DNA from: Zetaproteobacteria bacterium | Lineage (GTDB): Bacteria > Pseudomonadota > Zetaproteobacteria > Mariprofundales > Mariprofundaceae | NCBI GenBank assembly: GCA_021545645.1 | Contig: JAJRWP010000029.1 | Coordinates: forward strand, 1-33,716 | DNA length: 33,716 nt | Direction of reading: 5' to 3' | Shown here: positions 17,746 to 27,134 of the stretch, piece by piece | How the letters are laid out: each line of letters begins with the position of its first letter | Position numbering within the stretch: position 1 is the first letter of the stretch | Notes under the pieces: generated by a model | What the model was told of the DNA's origin: nothing | Databases searched by the model: none | The model's input: only the letters and a program-made list of their open reading frames with translations | Translations under genes and position numbers: made by a program

Positions 17746-19185
17746 ATGCACCTGAGAGGTGTTGTGTGGACCTTAGCCATGCTCTCGGTGTTGTTTGGCG
17801 CGGGTATGGCGGTGACGGCGGTGGTCGCGCTTTATTATCAAACCGGTCATGCGATGGAATTCTCCGCATGCGGTGGCATCATCATTCTATTCGGGGTGCG
17901 GGTGGCGCGTGTGTCGGGTCCGGCACCCTCGCAACTTGGCCATCGCGACGGTTTTTTGATTGTTATACTGGCTTGGTTTTTATTGTCCTTGTTCGGTGCT
18001 GCGCCGTTGATTGCTACAGGTGTGTGCCATTCCATTGTCGATGCCGTGTTTGAGTCGGTTTCCGGCTTGACGACAACGGGTGCGACCATCCTTACCGGGC
18101 TGGACCATATGCCGCCGTCGATTTTGTTCTGGCGTTCGATGCTGCAGTGGTTGGGTGGCATCGGTATTATTGTGTTGGTGGTTGCGGTGATGCCGTTTCT
18201 TGGTGCGGGCGGCATGCAATTGATGCGTGCCGAAGTGCCGGGTCCGGTCAAGGATAAGTTGACAACCCGTGTTTCCGAAACCGCCAAGGTATTATGGACG
18301 CTGTATCTCGGTATCACTGTTTTATGCGCGCTGTCCTACGGCTGGGCGGGTATGGGTTGGTTCGATGCCGTGAATCATGCCATGACTACGGTATCGACAG
18401 GCGGTTTTTCCACACACGATGCCAGTTTCGGGTATTATGGTAAGCCCGCATTACATATTCTTGCAGTGATTTTTATGTTCGTTTCAGGGGTGAATTTTGC
18501 ACTGCATTTTGCGGTCATGCGCAAGGGTGTTTCGCTGAAAATATATCTGGCCGATGATGAATTCCGGTTTTATTTGATGGGTTTATGTTTTTTTATGCTG
18601 CTTATCGGTTTATTGGTGGCGCACGGAACGGAAAGCGGCTGGGATGAGGTCGTGTTCAGCGTTGTCTCTATCGCTACGACGACGGGATTTACCGTCGGCG
18701 ATTACAGCACATGGGCAGCAGGGCCGGTGTTGATATTGTTGTTGATTATGTTGGTTGGCGCTTGTGCCGGTTCGACATCGGGTGGCATGAAGGTGATTCG
18801 CCTGTTGTTGTCCTTCCGGCATGCGCGTCTTGAATTGCGGCGTCTGATTCATCCGCATGGTGTTATGCATGTGAAGATTCACAACCATAGTTTGTCGTCG
18901 GGTTTGGCGGAATCTCTGTGGGGCTTCACTATTTTGTATCTGGTCAGTTTTTTCGTGATTGCTATTCTGGTCGCGCTGAGCGGTGTGGATGTGTTGACGG
19001 CGCTGAGCGCATCGGCGGCGTGTCTTTCCAATACCGGCCCCGGTATTGGCGATGTCGGCCCGGCTTCGACCTACGCGTCGCTTCCGGAGATGTCTAAAAT
19101 CATTCTGATGTTGGGCATGATCGTCGGGCGGCTTGAGATTTATACGTTTTTTATTATTTTTATTCCGGAGTTTTGGCGCAAATAA
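17746..19185 (+). CDS. trkH: Trk system potassium transporter TrkH (copy 2, tandem paralog)
   Basis: SGLTTTGATILTGLD, LQWLGGIGIIVLVVAVMPFLGAGGMQLMRAE, STSGGMKVIR, LSNTGPGIGDVGP. Confidence 0.95.
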   Translation: MHLRGVVWTLAMLSVLFGAGMAVTAVVALYYQTGHAMEFSACGGIIILFGVRVARVSGPAPSQLGHRDGFLIVILAWFLLSLFGAAPLIATGVCHSIVDAVFESVSGLTTTGATILTGLDHMPPSILFWRSMLQWLGGIGIIVLVVAVMPFLGAGGMQLMRAEVPGPVKDKLTTRVSETAKVLWTLYLGITVLCALSYGWAGMGWFDAVNHAMTTVSTGGFSTHDASFGYYGKPALHILAVIFMFVSGVNFALHFAVMRKGVSLKIYLADDEFRFYLMGLCFFMLLIGLLVAHGTESGWDEVVFSVVSIATTTGFTVGDYSTWAAGPVLILLLIMLVGACAGSTSGGMKVIRLLLSFRHARLELRRLIHPHGVMHVKIHNHSLSSGLAESLWGFTILYLVSFFVIAILVALSGVDVLTALSASAACLSNTGPGIGDVGPASTYASLPEMSKIILMLGMIVGRLEIYTFFIIFIPEFWRK

Positions 19186-19918
19186 GGGCCATCAAGGCTT
19201 GCGGGCTACAAGTCGTGTATTCACCGGCGGCAAGCCCGGTTTGTTGCAGGCTTAGCGCGCCGATATGGGTGCGGCACAGGGCCGTAACATGATTGCCGAC
19301 AGCCGCGAACATGCGCCGTACTTGATGGTAGCGGCCTTCATGCAAAATCAATGAAACCTGCTGATTGTCGAGCATCTGCAATTCCGCAGGCAGGCATGCT
19401 TTTTCTTCACCTTCGAGCAGCAGTTTTCCGCTGGCGAAGATGTTTTTTTCTTTTCCGCTAAGCGGTTCGGCCAGTGTTGCCAAATAGGTTTTGGAAATAT
19501 GTTGTTTGGGGCTGGTGATACGGTGGTTGAGCTGCCCGTCGTCGGTTAGAATCAATAAACCGGCGGTGTCTTTGTCGAGACGGCCAACGCTTGAAAGGGG
19601 TGGTTTTCTGTCCAGCCAGCGGGCCGGGAAATCATCGTAAATCAATCGCCCGCCTTCCTTGCGCGAACACACCGAGCCAGCCGGTTTATGGTAGATAATG
19701 GTAAGTCCGAAAGGGTGATCCAAGGCTTTGCCTTCAAGCAATACCTGATCGGCTGTGACCTTCTGTGCTGGCGAAGTGGTCATGCTGCCATCAACGCTGA
19801 CAATACCTTCGTTGATCCAAGCGCGCACATCCTTGCGTGCACCGTAACCGAGGTTGGCGAGCAGTTTATCCAGACGTTCCGCTTTGATTTGTTTCACCTC
19901 ACGCGCCTTAAATTGCAT
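19160..19918 (-). CDS. RsuA/RluB/RluE-family rRNA pseudouridine synthase
   Basis: S4 domain (ERLDKLLANLGYGARKDVRAWINEG), GRLDKDTAGLLILTDDGQLNHRI catalytic motif, EGRYHQVRRMFAAVGNHV. Confidence 0.92.
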   Translation of the reverse strand: MQFKAREVKQIKAERLDKLLANLGYGARKDVRAWINEGIVSVDGSMTTSPAQKVTADQVLLEGKALDHPFGLTIIYHKPAGSVCSRKEGGRLIYDDFPARWLDRKPPLSSVGRLDKDTAGLLILTDDGQLNHRITSPKQHISKTYLATLAEPLSGKEKNIFASGKLLLEGEEKACLPAELQMLDNQQVSLILHEGRYHQVRRMFAAVGNHVTALCRTHIGALSLQQTGLAAGEYTTCSPQALMALICAKTPE

Positions 19919-21965
19919 CCATGAGTGTGACGTTAATCATGCCGCGTACCGGATCGGTGGAATCAATTCGCAGCTTCACAGCATCGCCCAATTGGTAGGC
20001 CATATTGTTGCGTTTGGAGACCAGCCGCTGTGTTGTGTCATCCAGTTCAAACGGGCCGTCCAGTGCATCGGCGGGCATGGACGCCTCGGCTAGCGTGGTT
20101 TCCAGCTCGAAAAAAATACGCCGCTGGGTGAGCCCGGAAATACGTCCTGGCATGCTTTCACCGACATCTTTCTGATGGTAGAGGGCGGCAAGCATGGCCT
20201 GCACATCCCATTCACCGCGCTGTTGTTTGCGTTCCTGTTGCGAGGTTTGCTCACCGATGGCTGGCAGTCCGGCAGCCGGTTGCACTTTGTCGGGCGATTG
20301 TTTGCTGATCAGTGCTTTTAGTCTGCGGTGTACGGTCAAATCGGCGTAGCGGCGGATTGGGCTGGTGAAATGGCAATAACAATCGTAAGCCAGTCCGAAA
20401 TGGCCCTCGTTTTCCGTCGTGTAGCGGGCCTGCTGCATTGAGCGCAGTACCAAGCGCTGCAACGGATGCGCAAACGGTTTGTCGGCGGCGTTTTTGAGTA
20501 CGAACTGCACATCGCCCGGTTGCACGCTTTTTTCCTTGTCGGCGGCCTTGGGCATGCGCACGAACAGCCCGAACGGGGCGAGAAAATCGTTCAGTTTTTC
20601 AATCGACTGACGTTTCGGTGCGGGATGCACGCGATACAGCAGCGGGCAGCGGTGGGTGTGCATATATTCGGCGACCGAGGTGTTGGCGGCCAGCATCATT
20701 TCCTCGATTAGATGGTGGGCGATATTGCGCTCGCCGGAACCCATGCCGGTTAAGCGCCCTTCGTGCAGCACAGCGCGAACCTCCGGCACATCGAGATCCA
20801 GTGCGCCGCGTTTTTTGCGTTTATCGGCCAGTTTGGCGTGCAAGCGCGCCGCATCATCGAGCATATTGCGCAGTTTGGCATCGGGTACGGCATCGGTATT
20901 GCGTTCTTGCAGCCAAATCGAGGCTTGTGTGTAGGTCAACCGCGCTTGCGAATGAATGACTGCCGCATACATGCTTGCGGTACGTTTGCGTCCGGTAATG
21001 TCGAAACGCATGCGCACCACCATGGCCAAACGATCGACATGCGGATTCAGCGAGCAAAGACCATTGGACAGGCGCTCCGGCAGCATCGGAATCACCCGGT
21101 CCGGAAAATAGAAGGAATTGCTGCGTTCCAACGCCTCGTTGTCCATCGCACTGTTCGGGCGCACATAATGCGCGACATCGGCAATCGCTACCCATGCCTC
21201 GAAACCATCGCCGCGTGGTTGCACGCAAATAGCATCGTCGAAATCGCGTGCATCCTCGCCGTCGATGGTGACAAACGGCAGGTGGCGCAGATCAAGCCTG
21301 TCTTGCCGGTCGGTATCGCTGATGTGTTCGGCAATCGCTTCGGCTTCTTTGTTGACGGCAGAAGGGAAATCATCCGGCAACTGCAATTCGGCAATGACCA
21401 GCTCAATCAGCGATGGCGGGTCCAAATTGGAGCCCAATACATCGAGAACACGACCATGCAGCGGTTGCTTGCTGCGTTCGATTTCAATGCGTACCCAATC
21501 GCCGTCTTGCGCACCATTGGCATCCCTGCCGCGTATCAGAATTGCTTGCGGCATGCGTTTGGAACGCGGTTGCACTAGTGCAGCGCCGCCTTTGAAGATG
21601 AATTGGCCGACGATAACGGACGGTGCTTTTTTGATGATACGGATGAGCTCGGCGGATTCACGACCGCGAACGAGGCGGTTGCGTACCTCTACCTCGTCGC
21701 CGTGCATCAGTTCGTACATTTCCTGACGTGGCAGGAACAATCCTTTTTCCCGGCCCGCAACATCGACAAAACCGAAGCCGTCGGGATGTGCGGAAACAAT
21801 GCCGATAAATGTTTCGCCGCTGTTTTTGTCCGTTGCACGCTTATGCGACGGTTTGCGGTGGCGGGCGGCGCTCTTTTTCCCCGCTTTGTCCCATGGCGAC
21901 GGCTTTGCAGCCCGTTGTTGCTGTTTTTTGCCGTTTTCCCGGTTGCTGGTTTTCTTTCTTGACAC
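19908..21965 (-). CDS. rnr: Ribonuclease R (GTG start)
   Basis: DLRHLPFVTIDGEDARDFDDAI, ADVAHYVRPNSAMDNEALERSNSFYFPDRVIPMLPERLSNGLCSLNP, FTSPIRRYADLTVHR, C-terminal S1. Confidence 0.96.
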   Translation of the reverse strand: MSRKKTSNRENGKKQQQRAAKPSPWDKAGKKSAARHRKPSHKRATDKNSGETFIGIVSAHPDGFGFVDVAGREKGLFLPRQEMYELMHGDEVEVRNRLVRGRESAELIRIIKKAPSVIVGQFIFKGGAALVQPRSKRMPQAILIRGRDANGAQDGDWVRIEIERSKQPLHGRVLDVLGSNLDPPSLIELVIAELQLPDDFPSAVNKEAEAIAEHISDTDRQDRLDLRHLPFVTIDGEDARDFDDAICVQPRGDGFEAWVAIADVAHYVRPNSAMDNEALERSNSFYFPDRVIPMLPERLSNGLCSLNPHVDRLAMVVRMRFDITGRKRTASMYAAVIHSQARLTYTQASIWLQERNTDAVPDAKLRNMLDDAARLHAKLADKRKKRGALDLDVPEVRAVLHEGRLTGMGSGERNIAHHLIEEMMLAANTSVAEYMHTHRCPLLYRVHPAPKRQSIEKLNDFLAPFGLFVRMPKAADKEKSVQPGDVQFVLKNAADKPFAHPLQRLVLRSMQQARYTTENEGHFGLAYDCYCHFTSPIRRYADLTVHRRLKALISKQSPDKVQPAAGLPAIGEQTSQQERKQQRGEWDVQAMLAALYHQKDVGESMPGRISGLTQRRIFFELETTLAEASMPADALDGPFELDDTTQRLVSKRNNMAYQLGDAVKLRIDSTDPVRGMINVTLMDAI

Positions 21966-21986
21966 GATAGTGCTCCATCCTATGAT
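21959..21986 (+). promoter_or_regulatory. Putative sigma70 promoter of tRNA-Leu (TTGACA-N16-TATGAT)
   Basis: -35 21959-21964, -10 21981-21986; overlaps the divergent rnr start codon. Confidence 0.75.
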
Positions 21987-22030
21987 TGCCCGCCTCCTGC
22001 AGCCATGCTGCAGGGGTGTGTGTTTTCTAT

Positions 22031-22117
22031 GCCGAGGTGGCGGAATTGGTAGACGCGCTAGCTTCAGGTGCTAGTGTCCTTATGGACGTGCTGGTTCGAC
22101 TCCAGTCCTCGGTACCA
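22031..22117 (+). tRNA. tRNA-Leu (anticodon CAG), CCA encoded
   Basis: GCCGAGG acceptor, long variable arm, anticodon loop TTCAGGT, T-loop GGTTCGACTCC, ACCA. Confidence 0.95.
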
Positions 22118-22146
22118 TTTAGAACATCCTGGGATGTTCGGCTAAG

Positions 22147-22177
22147 GCCCGTAACTGTTGTGGTTGCGGGCTTTTTT
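22147..22177 (+). terminator. Rho-independent terminator after tRNA-Leu
   Basis: GCCCGTAAC-TGTTGTG-GTTGCGGGC stem (one G-U) then TTTTTT. Confidence 0.9.
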
Positions 22178-22351
22178 CTTAAAGGTTTTCCTGATTCTCT
22201 ACTGCCCAAAATCATACCAGAACCTTGCTGGGTATTTTATTGCTGCGGCTATTCGATTTCAGTTTCAATTGTGAAAAGTAGCAACAAATCGGCGGTGTCA
22301 CAATGGCGTTATCCTTAGAAGGCTTGGGGGGCATGAGGTGCGCGCATAATG

Positions 22352-23275
22352 TTACTGATTGTGCAGCCAGATGCCTTCGAGCAATCCGGCATAGACGACG
22401 GTCATTTCCTGATAATTCCAGCGTGCGAGAATTGCCTCGATGATGGCCAGTCCCGCAATCATCAGATCGGCACGGCCTTGTTCGATACTGGGGATGGCTT
22501 GGCGCTCGGCAAGCGGCATGGCCAGCAGGCGGTCGCGCAGTTGCATGAATTTGCTTTTTGAAATCACATGATTATTGATTTTTTCAGCCACATAGGGGTG
22601 CAAATCAAGGTGGACGGCGGCCAGCGTGGTGACTGTTCCGGCGGTGCCGATCAGGTGTTCGGGAATGCGATGATCGCCCCAGTGCGCTTCGACGGCCATC
22701 AAGTGTTCGTTGGCGGCTGCCAGCATGGTGTTGTAATCGTCGAGAGATGGCGGGTCGCTGTGTAGATGCGTTTCGACCAAGCGCACGACGCCCAGTTTGC
22801 GGCTGATGGCATCGTCCATGCAGGTACGACGGGCGCGCACGAATTCGGTACTGCCGCCGCCGATGTCGAAAAGCAGCATATTTTGACGTTTTTGCGCATG
22901 GAGTACGGCTGTTGCACCGGCCAACGACAATTTTGCTTCCGTATCGCCGTCGATGATGCGAATATCAATGCCTGTTGCGGTGCGGATGCGCTGCTGCAAT
23001 TCGCCACCGTTTGCCGCTTCGCGCATGGCGGCGGTGGCAACGGCATAGGTGTCGGCAGTGGATAAACCGTGTTCGGCGATGGCGGCGGAGAATTCTTGCA
23101 TGGCTTTTAATGCGCGCGCCATGCCTGCATCGCAAAGCCTGCCGCTATGATGCAAGCCCTCGCCGAGACGCACGATGCGGTGCGTGTAATATTCGGTTTG
23201 CCATGTCCCGGAATCATTTGGCTTGGCAATGAGCAGGCGGAAGGTATTGGAACCGATGTCGATGGCGGCGTGCAT
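22352..23275 (-). CDS. Ppx/GppA-family exopolyphosphatase/guanosine pentaphosphatase
   Basis: MHAAIDIGSNTFRLLIA start, LLFDIGGGSTEFV, GTAGTVTTLAA. Start moved from 23398 to 23275, the point where homology-like sequence begins. Confidence 0.9.
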   Translation of the reverse strand: MHAAIDIGSNTFRLLIAKPNDSGTWQTEYYTHRIVRLGEGLHHSGRLCDAGMARALKAMQEFSAAIAEHGLSTADTYAVATAAMREAANGGELQQRIRTATGIDIRIIDGDTEAKLSLAGATAVLHAQKRQNMLLFDIGGGSTEFVRARRTCMDDAISRKLGVVRLVETHLHSDPPSLDDYNTMLAAANEHLMAVEAHWGDHRIPEHLIGTAGTVTTLAAVHLDLHPYVAEKINNHVISKSKFMQLRDRLLAMPLAERQAIPSIEQGRADLMIAGLAIIEAILARWNYQEMTVVYAGLLEGIWLHNQ

Positions 23276-23282
23276 ATTGGGG

Positions 23283-23795
23283 TTAGGGATTTGGCATGTG
23301 GGTTTTGGCCAATTCGACGTAGTGCGTCGCTGAAGCTTGCAAAAAGGCTTTTTCTTCGTCGCTGAGTTCGCGCCGTTCACGCGCCGGTGCACCGGCATAC
23401 AGATAACCGCCGCGCAATATTTTACCTTCCGGAACCAGCGAACCGGCGGCCAGCAAGCAACCGGACTCGAGTTTTGCGCGGTCCATCAAAATGGAACCCA
23501 TGCCGACCAGACAGCTGTCCTCGACTTCGCAACCGTGCAGAATCACCCGGTGACCAACAGTGACATCGTTGCCGATGATACACGGCGTGACGTGATGGCT
23601 GGTATGTACGACCGAATGATCCTGAATATTGCTGCGCGCACCGATGCGAATATCGTGCACATCGCCGCGCAGCACGCACTGATACCAAATATTCGCATCG
23701 GCAGCGATTTTAACGCGCCCAATAACTTCTGCAGAGGCGGCAACAAAGGCCGTCGGGTCGATGTCCGGCTGCCAGTGCAGGTAGGGTGAAATCAT
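23283..23795 (-). CDS. Gamma-carbonic anhydrase/hexapeptide transferase family protein
   Basis: Hexapeptide repeats, NIQDHSVVHTSHHVTPCIIGNDVTVGHRVILHGCEVEDSCLVGMGSILMD. Confidence 0.93.
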   Translation of the reverse strand: MISPYLHWQPDIDPTAFVAASAEVIGRVKIAADANIWYQCVLRGDVHDIRIGARSNIQDHSVVHTSHHVTPCIIGNDVTVGHRVILHGCEVEDSCLVGMGSILMDRAKLESGCLLAAGSLVPEGKILRGGYLYAGAPARERRELSDEEKAFLQASATHYVELAKTHMPNP

Positions 23796-24223
23796 GCGGC
23801 TTGGGTCAGTTCGGGGCTTTTTTCCAGACGCGGATTGGCGGCGGTTTTTTCTATGGCGGGCTGTTTTTCATCAATGCGGTTGCAGCGGCCATTGATGGAT
23901 GCGCCTTCGCTCAGCGAAATGACATGATATTCGACATCGCCGATTAGTTTTCCGGTGGCGGTTATTTTCAGGTTCTCACTGGCCCGTACATTGCCGCGAA
24001 CCGTGCCGTGCAGCACCAGATTGGGCACATCGACCTCGCCGGTGATTTTTGCCACTTCGCTGACGATGAGCGTGCCGCCGTTGTGCGAATGGATGTTGCC
24101 GTCGAATCGTCCGTCGATGCGTACTGCGCCTTCGAATTCCAGTTCGCCGGTAAAGCTGGCGTGTTGGCCGATAATGGTTTCGATATTATTGTTATCCACT
24201 GTGTTTTTTCCCAGTTTCATCAT
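23792..24223 (-). CDS. Bactofilin
   Basis: TIIGQHASFTGELEFEGAVRIDGRFDGNI...VSEVAKITGEVDVPNLVLHGTVRGNVRASENLKI. Confidence 0.92.
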   Translation of the reverse strand: MMKLGKNTVDNNNIETIIGQHASFTGELEFEGAVRIDGRFDGNIHSHNGGTLIVSEVAKITGEVDVPNLVLHGTVRGNVRASENLKITATGKLIGDVEYHVISLSEGASINGRCNRIDEKQPAIEKTAANPRLEKSPELTQAA

Positions 24224-25026
24224 TCACCTTCCTTTGTTGCGGGAGCGGCAGCTTGCATCGGTTCGTTACGTGTTGATTCGTCACGCGTCGATGCATCCTG
24301 CGCCGTTGCGTCGTGTTCTAGTGTTATTCCCATTTGATCGCGTTCTGCGCCTTGATAATTCAGGCGGGTAATTTGTAGTTTTTCCGGTTGCCACGTGTGT
24401 TGCCACGGGGTGTTGCCTTCGAGAAAGACGTGGGTATCCATTTTATAGGGCAATTCGGCGGTTTTTTTACCCAGTTTGAGCAGTGCTTTTTGGCCTTTGC
24501 CGCCAATCGCATGGATGCGCACGCTGCCTCTGACACTACGCGGATAATTACCGCCTTTCACCAGCACCAGATTGTAGTTCAGTATATTGCCTTCCTTGAT
24601 GCGCGCGGTGGCGCGCAGAATACGCACGCCGCCGGATTTGCGTGCTTCAAGGATGCTTTCGTAGATATTCAAGCGCTGACGCAGTGTTTCGTTTTTCTGC
24701 TGGCCGGACAGCAGTTCCTTTTTGAGACCGTCGATTTGTTCTTTGGCCAGCGCGAATTCGCCTTGCAGGCTTGCCGCTTGATCTTGTAAGCCCTGATTCT
24801 GCTGCTGCAACTGATAAAAGCGGGTGGAAAGGGTTTCGGTGCGCGGTGGTGCGTAATACCAAGCTAAAGCAGCAGAACTGAGCGCGATAACAAGGATAAT
24901 GGTGATAATTCCGGCGATGTTCACACGCATATTGCGCACAGTATGGCCGCCCTGAGGTTCCAGCAGCATCAGTTGGTAGCGTTTGAATAGTCTGCGCAGG
25001 ATTCGACGTAACATGGTTACGGCCAC
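24220..25026 (-). CDS. Membrane-anchored coiled-coil protein (DUF6776-like)
   Basis: N-terminal TM segment, Q/L-rich coiled coil, C-terminal beta-rich domain; 4-bp overlap with bactofilin gene. Confidence 0.65.
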   Translation of the reverse strand: MAVTMLRRILRRLFKRYQLMLLEPQGGHTVRNMRVNIAGIITIILVIALSSAALAWYYAPPRTETLSTRFYQLQQQNQGLQDQAASLQGEFALAKEQIDGLKKELLSGQQKNETLRQRLNIYESILEARKSGGVRILRATARIKEGNILNYNLVLVKGGNYPRSVRGSVRIHAIGGKGQKALLKLGKKTAELPYKMDTHVFLEGNTPWQHTWQPEKLQITRLNYQGAERDQMGITLEHDATAQDASTRDESTRNEPMQAAAPATKEGE

Positions 25027-26051
25027 ACCGCGTGGGCGCTGAGTGCCAGCGTTTCGTTAAAGCCGAACATGATGTTGGCATTTTGCACGGCCTGTCCGGC
25101 AGCGCCCTTGAGCAGATTATCCAAGCAACCGACCACGACAGCGCTGTTTTTTCCGGTAACACAAAGGCCGATATCGCAGCGGTTGCTGCCGTTGACAGCC
25201 TTGCTGGACGGCAGCGAACCCTCGGCCAAAACCTGCACGAAAGGCTCATCGGCATAGGCTTCGGCGAGCAGTTGATGCCAGTTGTCGGGATTTTCTCCGC
25301 TTACATGCAGGGTGGCCAGCATGCCGCGTGTCATGGGCAGGATATGCGGCACAAATTGCACGGAAATAGGGTTCCCAGAGAAGGCTTCGCCCCATTCTTC
25401 CATTTCCCAAGCATGCCTGTGCCGTGGCAAGCCGTAAGCCCGCACACCTTCATTGATCTCGCAGTAGAGAAGGTCGGTCTTGGCACTGCGTCCGGCCCCC
25501 GATGTGCCGGATTTGGCATCGACGATAATGCGCGAGGTGTCGATGACGCCCGCCTTGAGCAGTGGCAGCAGCGGCAGCAGCGTGCAAGTCGGGTAGCAGC
25601 CAGGATTGGCGATCAGTTGTGCATCGGCGATGTCTGCTCTGGCGTATTCGCTAAGGCCGAAGATGGCATCGTTCAGCAGTTCGGGAAACGGATGTGCCTG
25701 CCCGTAGGCCTCGGCATAGGTGGCAGCACTCTGGTGACGAAAATCGGCGGATAAATCGACCACCCGGCAACCAGCATCTAGCGCTTTTTTAACGCTGGCG
25801 GCGGCAGCGCCGTGCGGCAGGGCGGTGAGAACCAGTTCGATGCCGTCGGCCAGCGGTGTATCGGAAGCAAGAAGGGGCATGTTGGCAATATTCTTGGCTA
25901 GGCCGGGCAGCACTTCGCCAGCCAATTTTCCGGCTTGCGAATGCGCCCCGAGATGCGCGATGGCAAAGTGCGGATGTGCATCCAGCAGGCGAATCAGTTC
26001 GCTGCCGGTATATCCGGTGGCACCGAGAATGGCTGTGGAAATCTGTTTCAT
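25017..26051 (-). CDS. argC: N-acetyl-gamma-glutamyl-phosphate reductase
   Basis: ILGATGYTGSELIRLL, LIANPGCYPT catalytic Cys, SGTSGAGRSAKTDLLYCEINEGVRAYGLPRHRH. Confidence 0.96.
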   Translation of the reverse strand: MKQISTAILGATGYTGSELIRLLDAHPHFAIAHLGAHSQAGKLAGEVLPGLAKNIANMPLLASDTPLADGIELVLTALPHGAAAASVKKALDAGCRVVDLSADFRHQSAATYAEAYGQAHPFPELLNDAIFGLSEYARADIADAQLIANPGCYPTCTLLPLLPLLKAGVIDTSRIIVDAKSGTSGAGRSAKTDLLYCEINEGVRAYGLPRHRHAWEMEEWGEAFSGNPISVQFVPHILPMTRGMLATLHVSGENPDNWHQLLAEAYADEPFVQVLAEGSLPSSKAVNGSNRCDIGLCVTGKNSAVVVGCLDNLLKGAAGQAVQNANIMFGFNETLALSAHAVWP

Positions 26052-26088
26052 GCAGCCATCTTACGCATCACAGCCGCCGCATCAATGC

Positions 26089-26119
26089 AAAAAAAACGGG
26101 AAGGCCGAAGCCTTCCCGT
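26089..26119 (-). terminator. Rho-independent terminator of rplM-rpsI
   Basis: On minus strand: ACGGGAAGGC-TTCG-GCCTTCCCGT followed by T-tract. Confidence 0.93.
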
Positions 26120-26140
26120 GATCTGTGTGTTGCCAAGCAA

Positions 26141-26533
26141 TTAACGCTTGGAGAACTGCGGTGCTTTTCTTGCCTTGTGCAGGCCATATTTTTTACGCTC
26201 AACCTTGCGTGCATCGCGGGTCAGCATGCCGGCTTGTTTGACTTGTCCACGCAGGCCCGAATCGTATTCGATAAGCGCGCGGGCAATGCCGTGACGAATC
26301 GCACCGGCTTGGCCGGATGTGCCGCCACCATGCACGTTCACACGAATGTCCATACGCCCGGAAAGCTGGGTGAGTACCAGCGGTGAAAGGGCGTGCTGGC
26401 GCACAATTTCAACGGGGAAATAATTGGTTACATCGCGACCGTTGACTTCGATTTTGCCGCTTCCCGGCTGAAGAATCACGCGTGCAACGCTGCTTTTGCG
26501 GCGGCCAGTGCCGCGATAAGTGGTATCTGCCAT
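26141..26533 (-). CDS. rpsI: 30S ribosomal protein S9
   Basis: [14 protein letters not shown]...C-terminal [16 protein letters not shown]. Confidence 0.98.
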   Translation of the reverse strand: MADTTYRGTGRRKSSVARVILQPGSGKIEVNGRDVTNYFPVEIVRQHALSPLVLTQLSGRMDIRVNVHGGGTSGQAGAIRHGIARALIEYDSGLRGQVKQAGMLTRDARKVERKKYGLHKARKAPQFSKR

Positions 26534-26547
26534 GGCTATGGTCTCCG

Positions 26548-26979
26548 TTAGTCCAGACTTAGTGATTTGGGTTGCTGGGCGGTATGCGGGTGATCTTCGC
26601 CAGCATATACCTTCAGCTTTTTGAACATCTTACGTCCGAGCGGGTTTTTCGGTAGCATACCTTTGACGGCGGCTTCGATGATGCGCTCCGGGAACTGCTG
26701 GCGTTGTTTTTCCAGCGTGATGCTTTTCAGGCCACCGGCATAACCGGAATGGCGATAATAAACTTTCTGTTCTTCTTTACGCCCGGTGACCCGAACACGT
26801 GCCGCATTGATGACGATCACATGATCGCCGCAATCGGCGTGCGGGGTGTATTGCGGACGGTGTTTGCCGCGCAGAACTGAGGCTGCACGGGTGGCCAGAC
26901 GACCGAGAATCAGGTCGTTGGCATCAATGATATACCATTCGCGTTCAATACTTCCGGGACTGTAGGTCCAAGTGCGCAT
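26548..26979 (-). CDS. rplM: 50S ribosomal protein L13
   Basis: [45 protein letters not shown]. Confidence 0.98.
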   Translation of the reverse strand: MRTWTYSPGSIEREWYIIDANDLILGRLATRAASVLRGKHRPQYTPHADCGDHVIVINAARVRVTGRKEEQKVYYRHSGYAGGLKSITLEKQRQQFPERIIEAAVKGMLPKNPLGRKMFKKLKVYAGEDHPHTAQQPKSLSLD

Positions 26980-27030
26980 GTGCTTCTACTCCATAACCGA
27001 CCACACGGGTCGTTTTTCGCAAGGCGGCGG

Positions 27031-27058
27031 ATTATATGCAGTCGAAGGCGGATGTCAA
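27031..27058 (-). promoter_or_regulatory. Consensus sigma70 promoter for rplM-rpsI
   Basis: Minus strand TTGACA-N16-TATAAT (-35 27053-27058, -10 27031-27036). Confidence 0.85.
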
Positions 27059-27134
27059 AAGCTTTTCAGTGGTGGTTTGCCGTTTGTCTCAAGGATTGTC
27101 TCCAGCACGACCGGCGTTAGACTGCCAAGCTGTT

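Noticed and set aside
20763-21578. 271-aa plus-strand ORF opposite rnr
   Set aside because: Antisense to conserved RNase R; composition typical of a frame mirror
23276-23398. N-terminal extension of the Ppx/GppA ORF
   Set aside because: Overlaps the gamma-carbonic anhydrase gene; family homology begins at MHAAIDIGSN (23275)
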